Positions 1 to 6,006 of a stretch of 8,140 nucleotides of DNA are shown here, one piece after another. The stretch's first letter is position 1. Each line of letters starts with the position of its first letter. The DNA comes from Propionibacteriaceae bacterium (GTDB lineage: Bacteria; Actinomycetota; Actinomycetes; Propionibacteriales; Propionibacteriaceae): contig JAIRRM010000001.1 of assembly GCA_031255975.1 (NCBI GenBank), positions 1 to 8,140 of the forward strand, written 5' to 3'. The position numbers and the translations under genes are program-made. The notes under the pieces are model-generated. The model saw nothing but the letters and a program-made list of their open reading frames with translations, was not told the origin of the DNA and ran no database searches.

Positions 1-835
1 TGTGGGGCGTGACCAGCCCCACAAAACCAATGGTTCCGGAGATGGACACGCACACCCCGATTAGCACCGACACGGCGATCAGTACCGTGAACTTCACCCG
101 GCGTACATCCACTCCAACATGCCGGGCATTGTCCTCGCTGATGGCAAAAGCGTTGAGTTCGCGGGCGCACCCGAACAGTACCAGTCCGCCGCTCAAGGTG
201 GCGATGAACAGCAGCAGCACGTTGAGATAACTGCTGGATGACATGGAGCCCATCAGCCAGAAAGTGATGGAGTGAATCTGGTCGTTGGCAAAGGTGATGA
301 GCAGCGATACCGCTGACGAGGCGAACATTGAGAAGATGACGCCGAGCAAAATGATGGTGTTGGTGGACAGAGAGGAATCCAGCTTGTACGCCAATGACAG
401 GATCACCACCAACGACAGGCAGGCGAAAGTGATGGACAGTGCCATGACACCACCAAATGGCAACCCCGGTACGGTGATGCCAAAAGCGATGGCGATGACC
501 GCACCGAGCGACGCCCCGCTGGACACCCCGAGTGTGGTGCCGTCTGCCAGCGGGTTTTTCAACAACCCCTGCATCGCCGCGCCCCCGATGGAAAGCGCCG
601 CTCCGATGAGCGCGGCACACAACACCCGAGGCAATCTGGTTGAAAGAATGATCGGCGCTGCCATGCCATCGGGCTGGGGTAGCCGCCAGATGGCGTTCCA
701 CAGCACTTCAGCGGTGTCCCGAAGCGGAATGGGCACGCTGCCAACCGCGATGCTGACCAGCATTACAGCGATGGTGAGCACGGGGAAGAGCGGCAGCAGC
801 CTGCTGCTCTTCCCCGTACCAGTTTTACGTGTCAT
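1..835 (-). CDS. btuC: FecCD/BtuC-family ABC transporter permease, C-terminus cut by window edge
   Basis: This is a membrane permease subunit of an ABC importer of the BtuCD/FecCD class, which moves corrinoids, haem or ferric siderophores across the cytoplasmic membrane. I translated the minus strand from ATG at 833-835 and the frame stays open for 278 codons to the window edge, where roughly 50-70 residues appear to be missing. Family signatures are visible: RLPRVLCAALIGAALS (about residues 67-82), the GLLKNPLADGTTLGVSSGAS stretch (about 90-109), a cytoplasmic LNAFAISEDNARHVGV coupling-helix region (about 227-242), and GTIGFVGLVTPH at the end (267-278). Between them lie many hydrophobic helices. 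It starts 64 bp after the binding-protein gene with only a weak ribosome-binding site, so it is probably co-transcribed with it. The cobalamin riboswitch upstream makes B12 or cobinamide the most likely substrate. The family is clear; the symbol rests on that riboswitch. Confidence 0.93.
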   Translation of the reverse strand, partial: MTRKTGTGKSSRLLPLFPVLTIAVMLVSIAVGSVPIPLRDTAEVLWNAIWRLPQPDGMAAPIILSTRLPRVLCAALIGAALSIGGAAMQGLLKNPLADGTTLGVSSGASLGAVIAIAFGITVPGLPFGGVMALSITFACLSLVVILSLAYKLDSSLSTNTIILLGVIFSMFASSAVSLLITFANDQIHSITFWLMGSMSSSSYLNVLLLFIATLSGGLVLFGCARELNAFAISEDNARHVGVDVRRVKFTVLIAVSVLIGVCVSISGTIGFVGLVTPH

Positions 836-899
836 CTGCCCGACTCGGCCTTCTACCTGACGCCAGTGCGTCCGGCGTGATCTACTCGGTGCCTACGGG

Positions 900-1847
900 T
901 TACTGGCCGTACACGAAGTCGTACAGCTCCTGCGCTCCAAGCGCCAATCTGGGGCCAGGACGCGACAACTCGTCTGCGGTGAGGTTCAGGATCGCCTGGT
1001 TGGCAACGGCGGGAACGACCTCCCAGCCGGGACGTTGCAGGATCGATTCGATGGGTGTGGGGCCGTCGCCAAAATACATACCAACGGTGAGGATGATGTC
1101 TGGCTTGCGTTCCAGCACCTGCTCCTGGCTCACGGCGGCCCAGCCCGTCACATCGGAGAAGACGTTGTCGAGTTGCAACAGGGTGGCCACTTCATCCATG
1201 AAGGTGTTGGCACCGGCGGCCCACAGGCCGTACTCCAGCGGCGAGACCTCAAAGTAGATGCTCTGGCGGGTGCCATCGTTGGCCGCGACAGCACCCTGAG
1301 CGGCTGCCGACAACTTGGCAAATGTGGCCTGCATCCCAGCCACGATCGCGGCGGCTTCGGAATCTTTGCCCAGCAGTTTGCCGATCAGAGTGATCGATTC
1401 GTAGGTCTCGTCGATGGTGTCGGCATTAGTGACGAACACCGCGATACCCGCCTCTGCCAACTTGTTGGTCTGTTCCTCGGTCTGCGCCATGGTGTTCATG
1501 AACACGATGTCCGGTTTCAGCGCGATGATCTGCTCGATATTGGTTTCGTTGCCGGATTGCACAGCTGGAACATCCAGCACTTCGGCGGGGTAGTTGCAGT
1601 ATTCGCCACGGCCCACCACACCGGCACCTGCGCCAAGGGCGTAGATGATCTCGATGTCGGACGCGGTGAGGCCGACGATACTTTCGGCGGGTTTTGACAG
1701 GGTGACGCTACGACCGGCTTGGTCGGTCACCGTAATTGAAGTGCTAGGTGGGGTGCTGTCGGATGTGTCCGGGTCAGCCGCGGCACAGGCGGTGAACGCG
1801 GTTACGGCCAGCAATGCCGCAGAAACGAAAGCGGTGAAACGCCGCAT
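900..1847 (-). CDS. btuF: Corrinoid ABC transporter substrate-binding lipoprotein (BtuF-like)
   Basis: This 315-residue extracytoplasmic binding protein of the class III (BtuF/FhuD/FepB) fold would capture B12 or another corrinoid and deliver it to the BtuC-type permease encoded next. The N-terminus is a lipoprotein signal: MRRF, a hydrophobic core, then a lipobox-like FTAC with the modified Cys at residue 21. Phe at -3 is less usual than Leu. An acidic, Ser/Thr/Pro-rich linker follows. Family motifs include ESIVGLTASDIEIIYALG (about 55-72), VVGRGEYCNYP (about 77-87) and IEQIIALKPDIVFMN, a typical strand-loop at the end of the first lobe. Start ATG 1845-1847 has an AGGAG ribosome-binding site (1856-1860) 8 nt upstream. 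The gene lies just behind a cobalamin riboswitch and its terminator, so expression should fall when B12 is plentiful. The substrate is inferred from that riboswitch; the protein alone could also suit haem or a siderophore. Confidence 0.93.
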   Translation of the reverse strand: MRRFTAFVSAALLAVTAFTACAAADPDTSDSTPPSTSITVTDQAGRSVTLSKPAESIVGLTASDIEIIYALGAGAGVVGRGEYCNYPAEVLDVPAVQSGNETNIEQIIALKPDIVFMNTMAQTEEQTNKLAEAGIAVFVTNADTIDETYESITLIGKLLGKDSEAAAIVAGMQATFAKLSAAAQGAVAANDGTRQSIYFEVSPLEYGLWAAGANTFMDEVATLLQLDNVFSDVTGWAAVSQEQVLERKPDIILTVGMYFGDGPTPIESILQRPGWEVVPAVANQAILNLTADELSRPGPRLALGAQELYDFVYGQ

Positions 1848-1884
1848 CTTGTGTGCTCCTAATCCCCCCGATGGGAAAGCGATG

Positions 1885-1945
1885 AAAAAGATGCGATCTG
1901 TGCTTCCCGGCGATCCGCTTTCGCGTCTCGCGGTGCACAGACCGC
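1885..1945 (-). terminator. Intrinsic terminator forming the riboswitch expression platform
   Basis: On the minus strand GCGGTCTGTGC (1935-1945) pairs with GCACAGATCGC (1893-1903) over 11 pairs, one of them G-U. Within the loop, GCGA-GA-CGC-GAAA-GCG-GA-TCGC can form a second stacked hairpin capped by a GAAA tetraloop, with facing GA/GA steps. The 3' arm is followed by ATCTTTTTC, a U-tract at 1885-1889. It sits between the riboswitch aptamer and the btuF ribosome-binding site, 37 nt before the start codon, where a B12-dependent attenuator is expected. I did not find a convincing long antiterminator; short matches exist between AGACC in the B12 box and GGTCT in the 5' arm, and between an upstream CACAG and CTGTG. 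Confidence 0.85.
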
Positions 1946-2034
1946 ATTTTCTGACACATCTCTTTACCGATCAGGGACTCATACTCGTGAGTGATTCCTG
2001 TGGGAACCGCTGATGGTCGGCGGCTCCGTCGGCA

Positions 2035-2214
2035 TACGCATGTGGGTCTTCTGGCTCACGGATCACCACACCTGGCCACCCTTCCCAGGCCGTAGGCCCA
2101 GTGGTTGTAACCGACCGGCATTCCCCGTTCACAGCGGCGGTACCGCACAGGTCTCACACCTGTTTCCCTTGCCGTCTCAAACCCGCAGCGAATCCAAGAC
2201 GGCGCACACGCGCA
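2035..2214 (-). promoter_or_regulatory. Cobalamin (adenosylcobalamin-type) riboswitch aptamer
   Basis: Read on the minus strand this has the conserved order of the cobalamin riboswitch. P1 pairs TGCGCGTGTG (2205-2214) with CACATGCGTA (2035-2044) over 10 pairs including two G-U. P2 pairs AGACGGC-type arms at 2197-2203 and 2171-2177. Then come AAGGGAAACAGGTG, a small CAGGT/ACCTG hairpin, the GCGGTACCGCCGCTGTGA core, the CCACTGGGCC...CTGGGAAGGGTGG segment, and the B12 box GAGCCAGAAGACCCAC (about 2042-2057). Downstream, GGAGCCGC and GCGGTTCC (2003-2027) form an 8-pair hairpin that could be P13; its loop contains ACC, which could kiss GGU in L5 (tentative). The position ahead of a terminator and btuF implies repression of the uptake operon by bound cobalamin through premature termination. 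Confidence 0.95.
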
Positions 2215-2215
2215 C

Positions 2216-2249
2216 TTGATATTCAGTTGTGGGATCTAGTGTATAACTC
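2216..2249. promoter_or_regulatory. Overlapping divergent promoters for cobS (+) and the riboswitch operon (-)
   Basis: The gap holds TAGTGTATAAC (2237-2247). On the plus strand TAGTGT (2237-2242) is a TANNNT -10 element whose end lies 7 nt before the cobS GTG, which fits a leaderless transcript; TTGATA (2216-2221) is a possible -35 at a short 15-bp spacing. On the minus strand the same bases read TACACT (2238-2243), a -10 placing a start near 2230, some 16 nt before the riboswitch P1. A clear minus-strand -35 was not seen; it would lie within the first cobS codons. This is inferred from sequence only, with no experimental start sites. Confidence 0.5.
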
Positions 2250-3104
2250 GTGATCCGTGAAACTCGATTGCTGCTCACCGCGGTGATGTTCTACACCCGA
2301 GTGCCGGTACCGGCCTGGGTGGGGTATTCGCCCGAGCAGTTGAACGCTTCTACCCGTTACTTCCCGTTTATCGGTGTTCTGGTGGGCACCGTGGTGGGCC
2401 TGAGCGCTTGGGCGGCGCGAATGGTGCTGCCGACTACTGTGGCAGCGGTGTTGGCGCTGGCGATCGGGGTGTTGCTGACGGGGGCCTTTCATGAGGATGG
2501 CTTCGCCGATGTCTGCGACGGCTTCGGTGGCGGTATCACCCGGGAACGCACCCTGGAGATTATGAAAGACAGCCGTGTTGGGGCGTATGGAGTGATCGGC
2601 ACGGTACTGCTGTTCGCGTTGAAGGTGGGTGTTTTGACGGCGTTTCTGGACGGCTGGGGCAGCCGATGGACGCCGTCTGAACCGGGCAACGGCTGGTTCG
2701 TGATCCCCACGGTCATCTTCGCGCATGTGGTAAGCCGCTGGGCGGTCACCTGGATCATTCTGCGTTATGAATACGCCCGTGATGATCTCACCAGCAAGGT
2801 GAAGCCCATCGGACGCTCGCTGAGTTGGGGAGGGTTTCTATTCGGCACGTTCACCCTGGTGGCGGTGTTCGGGCTGCTGGTTCCACCCGCAGACGGATGG
2901 AGGCTCGAACGTCTCGCCATCGGCGGCGCTGCGGTGGTGCTGGCCTGGCTGGCGGCGCTGCGCTGTGGGGTTTGGTTCCGACGGCGCTTGGGTGGCTATA
3001 CCGGCGACTGTCTGGGGGCGACGCAGCAGATAATTGAACAGTTGGTGCTGCTGGCGGTTCTTGTCATGGCCCGATTCGTGATGCCGTTGGAGGTGGTCGC
3101 ATGA
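2250..3104 (+). CDS. cobS: Adenosylcobinamide-GDP ribazoletransferase (cobalamin synthase)
   Basis: CobS is an integral membrane enzyme that joins AdoCbi-GDP with alpha-ribazole (or its phosphate), the last nucleotide-loop step of cobalamin synthesis and salvage. The 284-residue length is slightly above the usual 250-270. The N-terminus (RETRLLLTAVMFYTRVPVPAW) matches family starts, supporting GTG 2250. The diagnostic acidic motif GAFHEDGFADVCDGFGGG lies at residues 78-95, followed by MKDSRVGAYGVIG (about 105-117), and GGYTGDCLGATQQ sits near the C-terminus (248-260). These carry the metal and substrate-binding acidic residues, and several hydrophobic segments separate them. No Shine-Dalgarno precedes the start, but a -10-like TAGTGT ends 7 nt before it, suggesting a leaderless mRNA. 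The stop overlaps the next gene's ATG by 4 bp, so the two are probably translationally coupled. No riboswitch was seen on this strand. cobU/cobP and cobT are not in the window. Confidence 0.97.
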   Translation: MIRETRLLLTAVMFYTRVPVPAWVGYSPEQLNASTRYFPFIGVLVGTVVGLSAWAARMVLPTTVAAVLALAIGVLLTGAFHEDGFADVCDGFGGGITRERTLEIMKDSRVGAYGVIGTVLLFALKVGVLTAFLDGWGSRWTPSEPGNGWFVIPTVIFAHVVSRWAVTWIILRYEYARDDLTSKVKPIGRSLSWGGFLFGTFTLVAVFGLLVPPADGWRLERLAIGGAAVVLAWLAALRCGVWFRRRLGGYTGDCLGATQQIIEQLVLLAVLVMARFVMPLEVVA

Positions 3105-3673
3105 TCTTGCAGCTAGTGCGTCACCCCCGCACCGTCTACGGCTATGAGATGTGTTACGGGGCCACCGATGTGGCGGTAGATCCTGAGGTGATGGCCGACG
3201 CGGTGGCCCGGATACGACCGCTGTTGTCCTCCGATGTGCCACCGCAGCGTTGGTACGCCTCACCGCTCAGCCGGGCTGCGAATCTGGCGCGTGGCCTGCT
3301 CGGCGGTGAACCGGTTTTGGATGCCAGGGTACGGGAATTGGATTTCGGGGATTGGGAACTCACTCCCTGGGATGATCTGCCGATCGCGGACGTGACGAAG
3401 TGGGGGGACGATTTCGTGGCGTCCCCGCCACCAGGTGGAGAGAGTTTCATTGAGCTACAGGAGCGGGTGGTGACGTTTGCCATCGAGTTGTTGGACGCCG
3501 GAGTGGAACGAGCGGTGGTGGTGACCCATTCCGGGCCGATCAGAGCACTCACCGCCTGGGCGCTGGGGCTGCCGCTCGGTAACGCCTTCCGCCTAGAGGT
3601 CGGATTCGCCGGAGTGCTGGAACTGGCACTGTCCGTCGATCCGGTGGGCAACCGCTTGCTGTCCCTGCGTTGA
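3101..3673 (+). CDS. cobC: Histidine phosphatase, probable alpha-ribazole phosphatase (CobC-like)
   Basis: This 190-residue protein belongs to the histidine phosphatase (phosphoglycerate mutase-like) superfamily. Next to cobS it most likely dephosphorylates alpha-ribazole-5'-phosphate or cobalamin-5'-phosphate. The catalytic site is visible: LVRHPRT with His8 in an RHP variant of the usual RHG, SPLSR with Arg58, RELDFGDWE with Glu79, and VVVTHSGPIRAL with His143. CYGATDVAV near residue 18 matches the conserved YG-x-TD of CobC-type enzymes. The start overlaps the cobS stop (ATGA), and a strong GGAGG (3089-3093) inside the end of cobS sits 7 nt before it. The ORF ends with adjacent in-frame TGA TAG stops. 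The fold is certain. The exact substrate rests on context, since close relatives act on other phosphates. Confidence 0.88.
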   Translation: MILQLVRHPRTVYGYEMCYGATDVAVDPEVMADAVARIRPLLSSDVPPQRWYASPLSRAANLARGLLGGEPVLDARVRELDFGDWELTPWDDLPIADVTKWGDDFVASPPPGGESFIELQERVVTFAIELLDAGVERAVVVTHSGPIRALTAWALGLPLGNAFRLEVGFAGVLELALSVDPVGNRLLSLR

Positions 3674-3679
3674 TAGTTA

Positions 3680-3703
3680 AGGCCGGTTCTTGGAAACTGG
3701 TCT
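3680..3703. terminator. Weak hairpin between convergent cobC and SGNH hydrolase genes
   Basis: AGGCCGGTT (3680-3688) can pair with AACTGGTCT (3695-3703) over 9 pairs, two of them G-U, around a six-base loop. It lies 7 bp after the cobC stop and about 10 bp beyond the end of the oppositely oriented hydrolase gene. It could help end transcription from both sides. There is no U-tract on either strand, so this is only a candidate. Confidence 0.35.
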
Positions 3704-3713
3704 AGGTCGCGAC

Positions 3714-4493
3714 TTAAGTGTTGGGCCTGACTAGACGATAGAGCCAGTTTGCGACCTGCCGCATACCCTCGGCGTTGGGATGGAACGCCGAGGCCAGTTC
3801 GCTAGGGTCGGCACTGAATGAAAAAACCCACGGCTCTGCGGCGCTGAACCCGTGTCCGGCGCTCAGTTCGCTGGCTCGCAACAGTTCGGCTCCACTCAAC
3901 TGTGCCGCCTGCTCATTCGCCTGCCGTAGCGCTTCTTGACGGCGGCGGAAGCCGACTAGGTCTGCCGCTCCGACCACCTCCGTGGTGGTGTCGTCGTCGA
4001 TGACGCTGCGATCGTCCACCAAAATCCCCCGGGCTTGTGGCGCGCGGAGCCGTATCGTGGCGACGACCTGGGCGATGTCGGCGGCCACCTTGGCGATTTC
4101 GGGTTCACCGGGGACGGGATGGAATGGCATCAGCCGCAGCATCTCCATGATGGGGGAATCCGGCGCGGTGCGCTCCCAGGCGCGATAAAGCATCGAACCG
4201 ATGAAGCCCATGTCATTGCCGCCCACGGTGATGGTTACCAGCGTCGCATCGTCGGGGAACAGGGACAGTTGTGGCGGCAGCGGGTCACCCCCGGCCAAGT
4301 TCATATGCGGCGTGTCCATGATGGTGGCGGCGGTGGCACCAGACACGCTCAGATCGGTGAGGTCGGCTTCCAGCCACTCAGCCAGCAGATGCGGGTAGTT
4401 GCCGCCTGATCGCATCGCGGCAATGTCGATAATGGGAGGTATCCCCGGCCCGGCAGCAAATGAACTGCCGAGGGCAACATATTTCTCTGCCAT
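3714..4493 (-). CDS. SGNH/GDSL-family hydrolase (esterase/lipase-like)
   Basis: From ATG 4491-4493 this is a 259-residue hydrolase of the SGNH fold; the substrate is unknown. Block I is YVALGSSFAAGPG with the likely nucleophile Ser11 in GSS rather than GDS. NYPHLLAEWL and LSVSGATAATIMDTP (about 48-62) form the block II Gly region, VTITVGGNDMGF (about 86-97) is the GxND block III, and SAFHPNAEGMRQVA carries the catalytic His238. The usual Asp three residues before that His is Ser here. No signal peptide or membrane segment is seen, so it is probably cytoplasmic. The frame stays open upstream to GTG 4583, but those 30 extra residues look unlike the family. TATCGT (minus strand, 4500-4505) lies 6 nt before the ATG, which favours this start and a leaderless mRNA; GTG 4499 is another option. 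The 200 bp upstream (4506-4708) shows no recognisable gene. Confidence 0.88.
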   Translation of the reverse strand: MAEKYVALGSSFAAGPGIPPIIDIAAMRSGGNYPHLLAEWLEADLTDLSVSGATAATIMDTPHMNLAGGDPLPPQLSLFPDDATLVTITVGGNDMGFIGSMLYRAWERTAPDSPIMEMLRLMPFHPVPGEPEIAKVAADIAQVVATIRLRAPQARGILVDDRSVIDDDTTTEVVGAADLVGFRRRQEALRQANEQAAQLSGAELLRASELSAGHGFSAAEPWVFSFSADPSELASAFHPNAEGMRQVANWLYRLVRPNT

Positions 4494-4708
4494 GGCCACA
4501 CGATACCCGTGGGCGCGGTGCCGTGGGCGGTGTTTCACAACGGAAGTTGGGATGGCCCAGCATTCGTTGGGGAACGCGGGCACTCGTCGGTGGTGGTCGC
4601 GGGGGCAGCTACGGACATGCGTCGGAGTCGGCGGCTAGGCGAGCGATGAAGGTTTTGAGCGTCGCCGTGGCGGGTTGATAGTCAAAAGTGAGCGTCAGAG
4701 ACGAGACG

Positions 4709-4741
4709 AGGCCGGTTGGCATTCCTACCAACCGGCCTTTT
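4709..4741. terminator. Strong inverted repeat, probable terminator downstream of tRNA-Pro
   Basis: AGGCCGGTTGG (4709-4719) and CCAACCGGCCT (4728-4738) are a perfect 11-bp inverted repeat around an eight-base loop. On the plus strand it runs into TTTT (4738-4741), the better terminator shape. However, the nearest transcript reading towards it is the minus-strand tRNA, which ends 18 bp away. On that strand the 3' side is CGTCTCGTCTC without a proper U-tract. It may terminate the tRNA transcript, act in both directions, or stop an undetected plus-strand RNA. Confidence 0.6.
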
Positions 4742-4757
4742 ACTAGCGGTTTTGTTC

Positions 4758-4832
<75 letters not shown>

Positions 4833-4839
4833 AAACTGC

Positions 4840-4878
4840 AATCGCTTGCGGGGTATGAGCATACCCGAACCAGCGATT
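4840..4878 (-). terminator. Hairpin between mnmA and tRNA-Pro
   Basis: Two nested inverted repeats occur: AATCGCT/AGCGATT (4840-4846 with 4872-4878) on the outside and GGGTAT/ATACCC (4851-4856 with 4861-4866) inside, with a GAGC loop. It begins 6 bp past the mnmA stop and ends 7 bp before the tRNA 5' end. Read on the minus strand it is followed by GCAGTTTCG, which has only three U. It could end the iscS-mnmA mRNA or, if transcription continues, form the leader cut away by RNase P. Confidence 0.5.
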
Positions 4879-4884
4879 TAGTGG

Positions 4885-6006
4885 CTACTTGACGGCTGTC
4901 GGTGGAGTGACGACGGTTTCAGCGCTGACAGGTTCGGTGCGTTGAATGATGGCAGAGCCGACCACCCGAGTGCCGTCGTAACATACCGCGCTCTGACCGG
5001 GGGCCACACCCAACACGGGGGAGTGCAACGCGATCAGCATGTTTTCAGCGTCTGCGACGATGGTGGCAGGCACCTCCGCCGCATGGGCGCGCACTTGAAC
5101 CGTTCCCTCCCAGGGCCCGAACACCTCCGGGCCGCACCAGGTTGGCCGACCACAGTGCAACACCGCGACGGCCAAGCGGTTGTGCCCGGCGACGGTGACG
5201 CGACGGGACGCGGCGTCTATATCCACCACGTAGCGGGGCTTTCCATCCGATGCCGGGCGGGTGAGCGCCAATCCTTTTCGCTGTCCGATGGTGAAACGGT
5301 AGGTGCCATCATGCTCACCCAACACTTGCCCTGACGCGTCGACGATGTGTCCTGGTTGCGAACCCAGGAAACCGTGCAACCAGCCAGCGGTATCGCCATC
5401 GGAGATGAAGCAGATGTCGTACGAATCTGGTTTGTCCGCCACCAGCAGGCCGCGCGCCGCAGCCTCGGCGCGCACGGCTGGTTTCGCTGAGCCGCCAAGT
5501 GGAAAGTGCGAATGCCGCAACTGCTCTGCCGTCATCACACCGAGCACATAGCTTTGATCCTTGGCGGTATCGACGGAGCGATGCAGCGTCACCATGTCAT
5601 CCGCAGCATGTTCCACCCGGGCATAATGCCCGGTAATCAGGCCATCGAATCCCAGCGTCAGCGCGCGATCCAACATCGCGGCGAACTTGATGCGCTCGTT
5701 GCAACGTAAACACGGATTGGGAGTGCGCCCGGCGGCGTACTCGGCGATGAAATCAACTACCACTTCCTGCTGAAAGCGCTCCGAAAAATCCCAAACGTAA
5801 TACGGGATGCCGAGCATGTCCGCCACCCGCTTGGCATCGTGGGCATCTTCCAATGAACAACAGCCCCGCGACCCGGCACGGTGCAGCAGCGGGTTACGGG
5901 CCAACGCCAGATGGACGGCGGTGACGTCATGCCCGGCATCCACCATACGGGCGGCTGCTACTGCGGAATCGACGCCGCCGGAGAGGGCGGCCACCAGTCG
6001 GCTCAT
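4885..6006 (-). CDS. mnmA: tRNA-specific 2-thiouridylase MnmA
   Basis: MnmA uses ATP and a persulfide sulfur to make 2-thiouridine at wobble U34 of tRNA Lys, Glu and Gln in the cytoplasm. The 373-residue length is close to the family's 350-370. The PP-loop SGGVDS (residues 9-14) binds [17 protein letters not shown] carries the catalytic Cys102, and SYDICFIS has the second catalytic Cys199. Between them lie GHYAR (about 126-130) and the [10 protein letters not shown] motif (about 145-154). The C-terminal half holds the tRNA-binding and beta-barrel parts ([15 protein letters not shown]). An extra Cys99 makes a CLRC pair. The start ATG overlaps the cysteine desulfurase stop by 4 bp and has GGAG 7 nt upstream, so it is the second gene of that operon. 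The upstream enzyme probably supplies its sulfur. Confidence 0.97.
   Translation of the reverse strand: MSRLVAALSGGVDSAVAAARMVDAGHDVTAVHLALARNPLLHRAGSRGCCSLEDAHDAKRVADMLGIPYYVWDFSERFQQEVVVDFIAEYAAGRTPNPCLRCNERIKFAAMLDRALTLGFDGLITGHYARVEHAADDMVTLHRSVDTAKDQSYVLGVMTAEQLRHSHFPLGGSAKPAVRAEAAARGLLVADKPDSYDICFISDGDTAGWLHGFLGSQPGHIVDASGQVLGEHDGTYRFTIGQRKGLALTRPASDGKPRYVVDIDAASRRVTVAGHNRLAVAVLHCGRPTWCGPEVFGPWEGTVQVRAHAAEVPATIVADAENMLIALHSPVLGVAPGQSAVCYDGTRVVGSAIIQRTEPVSAETVVTPPTAVK

Noticed and set aside
285..860. Long plus-strand open frame of 191 codons, opposite the permease gene
   Set aside because: The minus strand here encodes a clear FecCD permease with all signatures. The plus-strand product is low in recognisable structure and is a shadow of GC-rich codon usage.
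1035..1697. Plus-strand open frame of 220 codons opposite btuF, rich in Gly and His
   Set aside because: Fully antisense to a confidently identified binding protein, with no ribosome-binding site or family motif.
2223..2726. Minus-strand open frame of 167 codons opposite cobS that spans the divergent promoter
   Set aside because: Arg/His/Gln-rich antisense translation of CobS. Its 3' end lies in the gap just before the riboswitch.
3706..3713. Palindrome GTCGCGAC near the end of the hydrolase gene
   Set aside because: Eight bases in GC-rich DNA is expected by chance, and nothing around it suggests an operator.
4494..4583. N-terminal extension of the SGNH hydrolase from GTG 4583
   Set aside because: The extra 30 residues do not resemble the family, have no ribosome-binding site, and would bypass the -10-like TATCGT just before ATG 4493.
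4460..4678. Possible small plus-strand gene upstream of the 4709 hairpin
   Set aside because: It begins inside the hydrolase gene on the other strand, has no clear start signal and no recognisable sequence. Only its position before a hairpin speaks for it.
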